This document shows positions 55,876 through 64,000 of a stretch of 64,000 nt of DNA, in pieces. Positions within the stretch are counted from its first letter, which is position 1, and each line of letters opens with the position of its first letter. This DNA is from Aedes albopictus (Eukaryota > Arthropoda > Insecta > Diptera > Culicidae): positions 331,062,421 through 331,126,420 of the forward strand of contig NC_085138.1 of NCBI RefSeq assembly GCF_035046485.1. The letters run 5' to 3'. A program made the translations under genes and the position numbers. The notes below the pieces were generated by a model, which worked only from the letters and a program-made list of their open reading frames with translations, did no database searches and was not told the DNA's origin.

Positions 55876-56445
55876 TTCAGATCCGGTGTGAGATAGGCCA
55901 TTCGAATATTCGACGATGTCATAGTGAACCTCAAGTGCAGTTCATTGTTCAACATTTCAACCTCAAAATATATAATATTGCTGGCAACACTGATCATACA
56001 AATATAACTCAGATCCGGTGAGAGATAGACAATTCGAATGTTCGACAATGCAATAGTGTACCTCAAGTGCAGTATATTGTTTCGCATTGCGACACAAAAA
56101 TATAATATTGCTGGCATCACTGATCATGTAGATTCAAATACAGCTCATATCTCTGATATGGTGTGAATAGGCAATTTGAATATTCAGTAATGTTATAGAA
56201 CACCTCAAGTGCAGTGCATTGCGACACAAAAAAAGGCTGGCATCATCGATCATACAGATGCAAATAAAGCTCAATACAGGTCTGACTCGATTATCCGGGT
56301 AACTTAAAAAAAATTTCACCCCTTATAAACGAAATCTCCGGATAATGGAGTCCGACCTGTATATCAGATCTGGTATGAGATAGGCAAATCGAATGTTTGG
56401 TAATATTATAGGACATGCTTCACATTGTGGCACAAGAATGATGTT
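55876..56445 (+). repeat. Satellite array, right part (134-142 bp unit)
   Basis: Units start TCAGATCCGGTGTGAGATAG and contain TTCGAATATTCG, CCTCAAGTGCAGT, ATAATATTGCTGGCA and CACTGATCATACA. Starts at about 55877, 56011, 56153 and 56363; the last interval (210) is enlarged by an 83 bp MITE. The array continues after the SINE (56717-56800). Confidence 0.85.
56277..56359. mobile_element. 83 bp TA-flanked MITE (pogo/Tigger-like ends)
   Basis: Ends CAGGTCTGACTCGATTATCC and the complement of CAGGTCGGACTCCATTATCC, flanked by TA (56275-56276 and 56360-56361). CAG-starting termini with TA duplication and GATTATCCGG fit pogo/Tigger-type elements. It sits in a satellite unit. Confidence 0.85.
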
Positions 56446-56716
56446 CTTCTTCTTCTTCTTCTTCTTTATGGCTCGACGTTCTCAATGGAACTTGGCCTGC
56501 CTCTCTTCAACTTAGTGTTCTTTGAGCATTTCCACAGTTATTAATTGAAGGGCTTTCTTTGCCTGCCATTGCATGAATTTGTACATTGTAAGGCAATGAC
56601 AATGATACACTATGCCCAGGGAGTCGAGAAAATTTTCCCGACCGGAACGGGAATTGAACCCGCCGTCTCCGGATTGGCGATCCATAGCCTTAACCACTAG
56701 GCTAACTGGAGACCCC
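56446..56716 (-). mobile_element. tRNA-derived SINE (family S3), with 12 bp duplication
   Basis: On minus: GGTCTCCAGTTAGCCTAGTG (A-box region), a B-box-like GGTTCAATTCCCG, body with GAGTCGAGAAAA.../CTTAGTGTTC on plus, and a (GAA)n tail at the left end. AAGAATGATGTT occurs at 56434-56445 and 56717-56728. It splits a satellite unit. Confidence 0.9.
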
Positions 56717-56805
56717 AAGAATGATGTTATTGCTGGCAATACTGCTCATGTAAATTCAAATATAGCTAAATATGTCAGATCCCAGTGAGATACATACTTA
56801 AATTT
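56717..56805 (+). repeat. Satellite array, final part
   Basis: TATTGCTGGCAATACTGCTC and AATATAGCTAAATATGTCAG continue the unit interrupted by the SINE. The array ends near 56800. Confidence 0.75.
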
Positions 56806-57300
56806 TTCACAGTGTTCGGTATTTTTTTACCATATTTTCAACAGCTGAAGGTTTGGTAATGCGCTCGGTAATCAATACAACTACCGAACGTCCGGTAAAT
56901 TGAATTTTCGGGAGGCTGTCAGAATTACGAAAATTCTCCGGCAACTTTCAAAGAGAAATGGGAATTGAATCTTTTTTAGAAATTTCGGAAATAATCTTTG
57001 AAATAATCCCAGAAGAAATACCTTTCTGCTTGAATCATGGGAATCCCTTGGAGGCACAAAAGAAGTGATCCTTTGTGGAATCATGAAAAACATTCCTGGG
57101 GAATTTCTGAGAAAATCTTCCAAGAATTCTAAAGAAACAATTCTTGGAGGAATTTCAAATGTAGCGAAAAAATGGATGAGTCCCGGGAAGAAACATTCCA
57201 AAGAGAATATCTGGGGTAATACCAAACGATCCCTGAAGAAGTCATTGATGAGTTATTGGAAGAAATATATAAAATAATATTTATTGCCAAGCTTTGATAA
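56806..57300. repeat. ACCGAA-type fragment and degenerate GAATTCC motifs
   Basis: 56810-56905 has TTCGGTATTTTTTTACC and CTACCGAACGTCCGGTAAAT, resembling the MITE at 42731-42971. 56930-57270 is purine-rich motif field (GGAATTTCTGAGAAAATC). No gene. Confidence 0.55.
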
Positions 57301-57594
57301 ATACTGTGAAACTGCTAACACTGAATAGAGACAGAATAGATGGGAAAATTGAGAAAAAAAGGCCAGTTAGTTGAAAAATCGGATCCTTTGTTCACTATAA
57401 TGTAAGTTATTGTATGTACATTGAATTATTTTTATTATTAATAAACTTATTTAACAGCATTGAAGCTGCTCCACAAAAGCTGCTCTCGATAGGTGATCGT
57501 CCGTGACAAAGAAACATCCCTAACTCAACAATATTTTCAAAAAGCTGAGCTGAAACCATGGACGAATACCTTTGATAATTGTGGAAGAGTAATG

Positions 57595-57700
57595 GAATAA
57601 ATCACAGTTCCCTGGAAAAATCCTCTCAGATATACAATGTTAAAGTGCTCATAAAACACTAAGCCGAAGAGCAGGACTTGTACCAGTGGATACGTTACGT
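57595..57700 (+). mobile_element. SINE S1 3' fragment
   Basis: CTCAGATATACAATG, AAAGTGCTCATAAAACACTA, AGCCGAAGAGCAGGAC and AGTGGATACGTTACG align with the 3' half of the S1 SINE at 28890-28965. Head and tail are missing. Confidence 0.7.
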
Positions 57701-58200
57701 AAACATTATCTGGATCCCGATATAGAGAAATGGAGAACTTTACTTGATGACTAGCATTACCTAGTGACAAAATCTTCAACTCATTGCAAAATCACCAGTA
57801 TATTCTTGTCCTTCTTAACAGCTTTGTCGAATACCACACTTTACTATATGCTTTTAATCCCGATATAGAGAAGTCTGAAACTTTACTTGATAACTAGCAA
57901 CACCCCCAGTTAATGGACGATCTTATGTAGATCAATCAGTGTTGCCATCTGAGGTCACAATACCAAATAGTAAATGGCCACACGTGATAGCTTGTGCTCA
58001 GTACTCAAACTTTGCCGAACACATGGAGAAGGTAAACTAGCATCCAGTATAAGTATTTCCATGCAAATTGTTAAGTATTCTGATTTTTTTACGTCCAATT
58101 TGGTTTACACCTCAACCCCCACTGTCTCCCCCATTAAGACATGAATTAAGGTTGGAATATATGTATCTTAGTGTACACATGAGTTCTTCCACAGGGATAT
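57701..58200. repeat. Degenerate 155 bp direct repeat and unrecognised DNA
   Basis: ATCCCGATATAGAGAAATGG ... AACTTTACTTGATGACTAGC recurs as ATCCCGATATAGAGAAGTCT ... AACTTTACTTGATAACTAGC about 155 bp later (57714 and 57868). The rest is unrecognised. Confidence 0.6.
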
Positions 58201-59000
58201 ATCTATGCATATATTCAGCTATTCCTCCCGGTAATTCTCCAGGAATTTCTTCTAGGATTCCTACCACTTTTCATCTGCAAGTATTTCCAAAAATCCTTTC
58301 GGGATTCGTTACAGATTTTTCCAGGAATTCTTCCTCCCAGTCAACCAGTCATCGTATAAGATGTTGCATAAGATGATAAAGTGGAGGCGATATGCGTACA
58401 TTTTACATGCGCCTAAATGGAGGCATGCATGCATATGGCCTCCACTTTATCATCTTTTGCAACATCTTATACGATTATTGGTTGTCTGGGCTGGTATTTT
58501 ACTCAGAATTCTTTATGGAATCGCATTAAATATACTTCTAAGGATTCCTCCAAAATTTTGTTTTTATAAGGGATTTTTCCTACCATTAGTTTTTATTACT
58601 GGGATTCCTTTATGTGTGAAAAACTTAGAATTTTGGATTTTTTTCACGGATTCCTCCAGGATATTCGAAGGCACTCCTCAAAACTTTTTATTCTCAGTGA
58701 TTTTTTCAAGATTCGAGGATTCCTTAAGGAATTTTTCCCAGTTATTCATCGAATCTTCTCGGATTTTCTTTTGAGAGCTCTTTTTTCTGAGATTCCTTCA
58801 GGGAATGCTTACATGATCATTTCAATAATTTCTCCGAAAATCATCTCGGGATTCCGGGTTTTTCTCCCAGGAATTCTTCATTCCACCAGGATTTTCTCAG
58901 GGTCTAGCACTGATATTCTTGGCAAACTATCAGGGATTACTCCCGTTTTGTTTTATAAATTGCTTCCCCGATGTCTCAAGAAATTTCTGACGAGATCAGG
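58201..59000. repeat. Degenerate GAATTCC-type motif field, pyrimidine-rich
   Basis: TTCTCCAGGAATTTCTTCTA, GGGATTCCTT and similar motifs recur, giving Phe/Ser/Ile-rich chance frames. The palindrome at 58341-58484 is inserted in it. Confidence 0.65.
58341..58484. repeat. 144 bp near-perfect palindrome
   Basis: The left arm (CAACCAGTCATCGTATAAG, then ATGTTGCATAAGATGATAAA, then GTGGAGGCGATATG) is matched by the inverted right arm with about five differences over 57 bases. The centre is about 30 bases. It is either a very small MITE or a source of a long hairpin transcript. No target duplication was established. Confidence 0.85.
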
Positions 59001-61730
59001 GATATATACAGATTTATCTGTATTATACAGATTCCGTTTTATATGAAATACAAATTTTTGAGCTAGAGGAGCCATTTTATTTTTGAATGGGATCAAGGAT
59101 GTTTTCAATCTCTTGGCAATCGTTTGACTCATTTGTCCATAACTTAGTTCGGATTTTTCGATCGTTCAGTATGAGTAGGTGGTACTAGTGCTCTAGCGCA
59201 GTATATATGAGAGTTAGAATATAACGTCCTTGGTGACAATTGTAGGAAAAACCCAAATCTACAACTTTGCCGAACACCACATTTCAATGTTAGGCTTCGG
59301 AACTGAGTTATGGACAGATGAGTCAATCGATTGCCAGGTGATCGAAAATATCCCTGTATGGGATACAGATTTTTCTCTCAAATTTTGTATGGGATACAGA
59401 TTTTTCAAAAAATCATCTGGCATCCCTGGTCGAGATTCTTACCTTATTCTTTCAGGGATTCCTTCCACGAATCGAAAGGGTTTCCCGGAAAAAATATGCT
59501 ATAAGGGGCAGCATAGTGCCAAAAAAATATTTATAGGAAGAAAACGTCACCTCTGCACAAGTTGAGGTCCTTGAGTTCTACCATAGGTAATAAGCTTTGA
59601 TCCATTTGAAGACAATTTACGCAAAAACCGAATGTGTATTGAAAAATTATTGGAGAAAAAATCCAAATAAAATCCCCAATGTCGAAATTTTTCTTCGCCT
59701 TTCATTCTAGCTTCTAATATACCAAATAAAATAAAATTCCCATCCAACAAGCCCCACAAAGCTCCCCATCCCGCTGATGAAAATCGATATTCCTCTTTCT
59801 ACCTTGGATAACCACCCAGCAAAAGACAGGAGGATAAAAACTTCTACCTTGCTTACTCCAGCTATCGAATGGATCGGCGGACGGGACTCTATCACTCAGG
59901 CAGGGAAAAGCCAGATCCACTTGGCGCGGGAAAACTGCTGGGCAGTAGCTCAAGCGAAGGTATGTAGCGCTCAGTCAGGACAGAAGCATTAGGTTCGGTC
60001 CATTGGAGCGCGAATTCTGCCCACAACTTCAGTTCTCCAACATCACGGTGAGGAGAATGAAAGGGCTGGCTGACGCTTGATGAAAGGGACGGACAGAGAC
60101 GGGTGGGGATTAAATGCCACGTTTTGAGGCATGAAGTGTCGGTTGGTATCCTTCCGCGAGATGCGATATGCTCGGATGTGCAGATTGTGTGCATCACCAG
60201 TGAAGCTTTGAGTGATATGGTTGCACTCCGGCCGCCACCGGTTCCGTGTCCGGTGTGTGTGTGTGTGTGTGCGGTATGCAAAAGGTGCTACATTGTAATG
60301 GTATGATGCGAGGGATTTACGGATTATTCCAGCTCAATTGAGTGTGTTGCACCACCTGGTTTGAAGCGTCGAGGACGGGAACAAAAGCTGATGAAAAGCT
60401 TAATTTCAGCAAGTGGAGTGCAAACCAGCGGAAATTCTGATTGCTACATTGTCTCGTGCAAATTGTTATGAACAATGTTAAACGCTCATCACTTGAGCTT
60501 TTGGCGAATTCGCTACCTTTTTTCGTCATTTTGGTTGTAATTACATAAACAAGGAGAATAGCGCTGCTCTCGGAACACTCCGCAGTTCTTAACTGAGAGC
60601 TGTTTTTACATCAGCAGGTGTTTAGATACACTGTTTTCAGGAAAATCGTAAAATTGTCGAATCCCCAAAAATCCTCGACTAGACTAGAGCTCGAGCTCAA
60701 CAACCCTCAGCATAGCCTGTAGAATAGCTGACTCTGATACTAAAAGCTCACAGTATGATATATTTTATTCAGTAGTGCTTCCTTGTGATCGCTTAACCAA
60801 TTGATGACCACAATACGCCCATCTCGATATAACCTTTCAAACTAACTGGATAATAGGGGCGTCCACGACTGCCAAGTTAACCTCCAACATTCCGTCGTCA
60901 ATTCCATCCACACTGTCGATCAAAGCCCGCCACAAATAAAAGAAAAAACAAAACACGATATAATCACCCAAGAATCTAATATAGGGGAAGGGTGCAAGAG
61001 GTCCCGCGCTACATCCATTATGGTGTCGCTTCACGTCGGTTGACCGTCGACCTCGCTGTCACCGCCGCCGCTCGCTATCGTCGTTGGTCATCGTCTTTCT
61101 TGCACGGAACATAACCAGACCCACCAGCCAGCCAGTACCCTACAACATGCGACAGTGTCAAGGCCCCGCGCGTTAAAATGACAGCTCCCTTGATGCTGTA
61201 TGGAAATGTGCTGTTTTTTCGTGTGTGCCGGCCAGTCTTAGCTTAACCCTGACCACCGCAACCTGCACCAACATCGTTCCGAAGAGGCAGGGAGAGTTGG
61301 GTGGTACCTAGACAAGGCAGACAGTTTCGACGACGATGACGATGGTGCGGCAATGGGACACATCCCATTTGGTGTCCACTTGTCCACTTTGTTCCGTCGT
61401 TTCGCGCGTCTATTGATCCAACCTGTTGCGATGTATGAAGTGGAATTTGTTTTTGGATTGAAGTAGACAATGATAGCTGTGCTTGAGTTTGGAGATGTCC
61501 AACGGGTATACGATATAAAAGTTTAATAAGCGGACACGAGTCTAACGCTCTAAAGCTTTTACATGTATTTTATTCATTCTGAGCTTAACAATAAAATAAG
61601 GCTGAGTAAACAACTCTACGATATATATTACTTTCGAGGCAATAGTTTAGTTAACTCGATTGTTTCCCAAAATCCACAAATCTTGCTTCACATAGTCTCT
61701 TCTTCTTTCTTACAAGAATCTTCTGTTAGT
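59001..61730. other. Low-repeat DNA without a recognised gene
   Basis: 59120-59420 resembles a dispersed repeat (TGTATGGGATACAGATTTTTC occurs twice, at about 59354 and 59386). A (GT)n run lies at 60256-60271. GC-richer patches at 59990-60300 and 61030-61420 hold no recognised coding motif. Confidence 0.45.
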
Positions 61731-61990
61731 CGGGCCCGTGGCGCAAGTGGTCACACGTTTGCTTTCTAAGAGGATGGTCATGGGTTCTTTCCCAGTTCCG
61801 GCACTTTCGTCAGTTGCTCTTTTCCCCTGAGAGTCCCCTAACACTGGCTCTCTTCTGAGCTCATGGCTCAAACGCACCCGGATACTTGGACATCGGCGAA
61901 CGGCAACACATAATGGACCCCAATCGGACTGGAAAAAGGAACATACTCACGATCGGGAAAAGTTTTATTTACTCACACCAAAACACTAAA
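61731..61990 (+). mobile_element. tRNA-derived SINE-like element
   Basis: TGGCGCAAGTGGTCACACG is A-box-like and GGTTCTTTCCCAGTTCC is a degenerate B box, about 45 bases apart. A body follows with GGACATCGGCGAACGGC and CACACACACT. The 3' end is approximate. It is a different family from S1-S3. Confidence 0.55.
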
Positions 61991-62300
61991 GATCTCACAC
62001 ACACTCTAGAATAGGAATCAGAAAAGAGCCAAAAAGCAATGGTGCTAGATCAAGTACCGGGTACTAGATTCCAGCTCAGCCTAAACAAGAGCTTTTCCAC
62101 GGTTAGGCTTACACCGACACCGTCCGTTTTGACGAGGGAGTAAGTACACGGAGTTAAGTTTTTCAAATTTGCGTTTTTAAAACAGAAGCTCTGAACCGAC
62201 ATTTACACGTTCCACAGAATCACACTGGACGAAAAATCTGTGAAATTCGGTGAAAATTGAAAAGTTTGTAATTTTGTCTAATTGATTTAATAAATAATCT
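61991..62300. other. Unrecognised DNA
   Basis: No gene or repeat recognised; it may be part of the element carrying the ribozyme-like motif that follows. Confidence 0.4.
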
Positions 62301-62310
62301 TTTAGAGTCC

Positions 62311-62341
62311 CAGAAGAAGGTCCCAAACGGACCGAAACGTC
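62311..62341 (+). ncRNA. Hammerhead-ribozyme-like core (degenerate)
   Basis: CAGAAGA stands where the hammerhead core has CTGANGA. It is followed by a 5 bp stem (GGTCC / GGACC, loop CAAAC), then GAAAC and GTC, the order of a minimal type I hammerhead. Such motifs are known in Penelope-like retroelements. The core U at position 4 is A here, and flanking stem I is weak, so cleavage activity is doubtful. No Penelope protein was recognised nearby. Confidence 0.45.
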
Positions 62342-62612
62342 GGCCAAGATAAAATAGCAGTATTTTTATTTTTGTCGAGACTGGTAAGCCATCCTCCTAG
62401 AGAAAAAGGATCAACCAACGCCCACACATCAACATCCTCGTGTTCTACATGATAGGGTAGAAAGTGGAAGCAGAACGAGAGGCAATCAGTTCGATATAGT
62501 AGAAAAATAGAATATATTTGGGCGCTGTACAAAGTGAAAGTGCAGCTACCAATTGGAATCGCTTACTTAGTTCCCTAGTGGACAAAAAGCGGTAAATTAG
62601 GTTAAGTGGTTG

Positions 62613-62697
62613 CGAACAAGGTATGGCGAAGAATGATGAACCACGAACTCGCTGCACTATGAGGCAAACCCAGCATCCAGAAGGTGGCCAAATACAT
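62613..62697 (+). pseudogene. RTE-clade C-terminal scrap
   Basis: VWRRMMNHELAAL-stop-GKPSIQKVAK matches the minus-strand fragment at 660-1160 (VWRRRMNHELAALYGEPSIQ). Both ends are lost. Confidence 0.7.
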
Positions 62698-62881
62698 ATA
62701 TCATATGTCGCTCAGTTATGAAACATTGTCCTTCCGTGAATATTCCAAGCTTAGCGCCCCCGTAGTTTAAAAAAAATAGGTAGAGTGGGGAAATCAGATT
62801 TTTTTCTCGAAAATGTTTAAGATATATATTAGAATACCTTTAAAGAACCCTTTTGATTTTTTTTTATATTGTTGCGCAGTG

Positions 62882-63030
62882 AATCTGGTGGGATGGTTGA
62901 AGCACGTGACTATCACGCCGAGGACCTGGGATCGAATCCCACTCCCGACCAACTCGCAAAATGTGAGTGGGTCCCGAGATGAAAAAGGACTAAAAATCTC
63001 GTTAATACAGAAAGAAAAAAAATCCGACTG
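62882..63030 (+). mobile_element. tRNA-derived SINE (family S2)
   Basis: Head TGGTGGGATGGTTGAAGCAC and B-box-like GGGATCGAATCCCACTCC, body GTGAGTGGGTCCCGAGATG and ATCTCGTTAATACAG, A-rich tail. It is the plus-strand sister of 16555-16732. Confidence 0.8.
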
Positions 63031-63146
63031 CCAGGTTCCGATCGCCAGCATCAAGACCTTAGGTGCAACCAGAGGAGATTATGACCAAAGCTAATAAGTC
63101 AATAAACTACTCATCGTTCTGCTTAATGCCCAAGAACAGTAACCTA

Positions 63147-63744
63147 CAGGGTGCGGCAGGAAAAAATGCGAAAAGTGCAAGGCACAATTACACGCTAAAT
63201 ATGGGATACATATGACTATTTTTCCATGACAGTGTATCAGTCAATGTCTATATTGTAGCACTGCAAAATAAAAATAAACATATTTGATGTTTAACATGTG
63301 ATAATGTAAGCCTAATAAGAGGGTATCAAAAAACTGCGCGCCCAATGGTCATTAAACAAAATGACTATAACAGTAATAAAATTTGCTTAAATTCGATGAA
63401 CAACCAGACCAAACTGATCCAGAGCCATGTAGTTTCACATACTAGATGAAATAAGTACATATATCTGATGATATTGTTGAGCAAATTTAAAATTTTGTTT
63501 TTCCAGATACGAAATTTAGCGACCTGTGTACTTTTCTGAGGTTTGAAAATTTTGATTGCCTTCAGCTTCAGGCGCCGCCCTGTAAAGGTTAGTGACCAAA
63601 ATGGATTTTTTTAAATTACTTTTCAGAAAACTAGCCTATTAGAGATCATGGAACGTTGAAACATAGATTGGTTAACGTCAAATGGACGAAAATGAGGTTT
63701 GAAGTTGAAAAACACTTTCGCATTTTTTTTCCTGCCGCATACTG
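63147..63744. mobile_element. TA-flanked element with 34 bp inverted termini (Tc1/mariner-type)
   Basis: Left end CAGGGTGCGGCAGGAAAAAA, right end the complement of CAGTATGCGGCAGGAAAAAA, both continuing ATGCGAAA(A)GTG, with TA on each side (63145-63146, 63745-63746). The 598 bp interior shows no transposase motif, so it is non-autonomous. Confidence 0.8.
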
Positions 63745-63799
63745 TAGGAGCTCTTTCGAAGATATTAGTTTGCTGACTAATAAACCTGTTAAGAATATC

Positions 63800-64000
63800 A
63801 ATTTGGTTTCATTTGAATAAAATTCACCACGACATTCGAAGGACCCTGAAGGAGTTTCTTCCAAAATTCTTTCAGCAGTTCATTCTGGAATTCCTCAAAG
63901 AGTTTCATTTGGGATTCCCATTTTTGAGAATTCTTCCCGTTTCAATTCCTCCAGCATTTCCTTCTGAAATTTCTCCAAGAATTTCCATTGGGATTCCATT
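63800..64000. repeat. Degenerate GAATTCC-type motifs to window end
   Basis: GGAGTTTCTTCCAAAATTCT, AATTCCTCAAAGAG and AATTCCTCCAGCATTTCC repeat irregularly, as in the 35-40 kb field. Confidence 0.6.

Noticed and set aside
45690..56805. CRISPR-like array of spaced repeats
   Set aside because: The units are contiguous satellite repeats of 134-142 bp without unique spacers, in a eukaryotic context.

Overview
This 64 kb window looks like repeat-dense, gene-poor DNA from a large insect genome, most likely a culicine mosquito of the Aedes type. That assignment is inference from the mixture of elements: R1-clade and RTE-clade non-LTR retrotransposons, a BEL/Pao LTR element, tRNA-headed SINEs, many foldback MITEs, degenerate GGAATTCC-type short repeats and satellite-like arrays. 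I found no host protein-coding gene, no intact tRNA or rRNA gene, no CRISPR array and no recognisable viral insertion. Nearly every long open frame is part of a retrotransposon or a shadow of one.

Layout. 0-7 kb: a tRNA-like inverted element, an RTE-clade fragment (minus) split by a hAT-like MITE, a decayed BEL/Pao pol (plus) with a 36-39 bp minisatellite inside it, MITE pieces and a SINE. 7-10 kb: unrecognised, low-repeat DNA. 10-14.4 kb: decayed R1-clade pieces (one 5'-complete but internally deleted copy on plus, one 3' end on minus, one 5' UTR piece). 14.5-20 kb: a foldback element with long inverted arms, holding a broken reverse transcriptase, a SINE, and a 2.84 kb satellite-cored element (X1). 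20-23 kb: a third R1-clade copy split by a hAT-like foldback, plus RTE remains. 23-32 kb: low-repeat DNA, MITEs, repeated short elements carrying GACA microsatellites, and a 1.17 kb hAT-like foldback. 32.7-35.4 kb: X2, an opposite-strand copy of X1. 35.4-40 kb: a field of degenerate GAATTCC-type motifs containing a twin tRNA-like inverted element. 40-44.7 kb: mostly unrecognised, with two MITEs and a satellite patch. 44.7-45.6 kb: a second RTE fragment.

The clearest structure is at 45.7-56.8 kb. A satellite array is split by a 5'-truncated R1-clade element (copy B). Copy B is in turn split by an almost intact R1-clade element (copy A, 5.5 kb), a MITE and a SINE. Copies A and B and that SINE have matching target-site duplications that can be read directly. 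57-64 kb holds more degenerate motif fields, a near-perfect 144 bp palindrome, SINEs, a hammerhead-ribozyme-like motif and a Tc1/mariner-type non-autonomous element.

Functionally the window reads as layered mobile DNA rather than a set of cooperating genes. Copy A is the only element close to coding-competent: its ORF2 has one in-frame stop and its ORF1 has two frameshifts. I did not find a convincing new biological system. The items most worth following up are the nested stack, the X1/X2 satellite-cored element, the twin tRNA-like inverted elements, and two small structured motifs (the palindrome and the hammerhead-like core).
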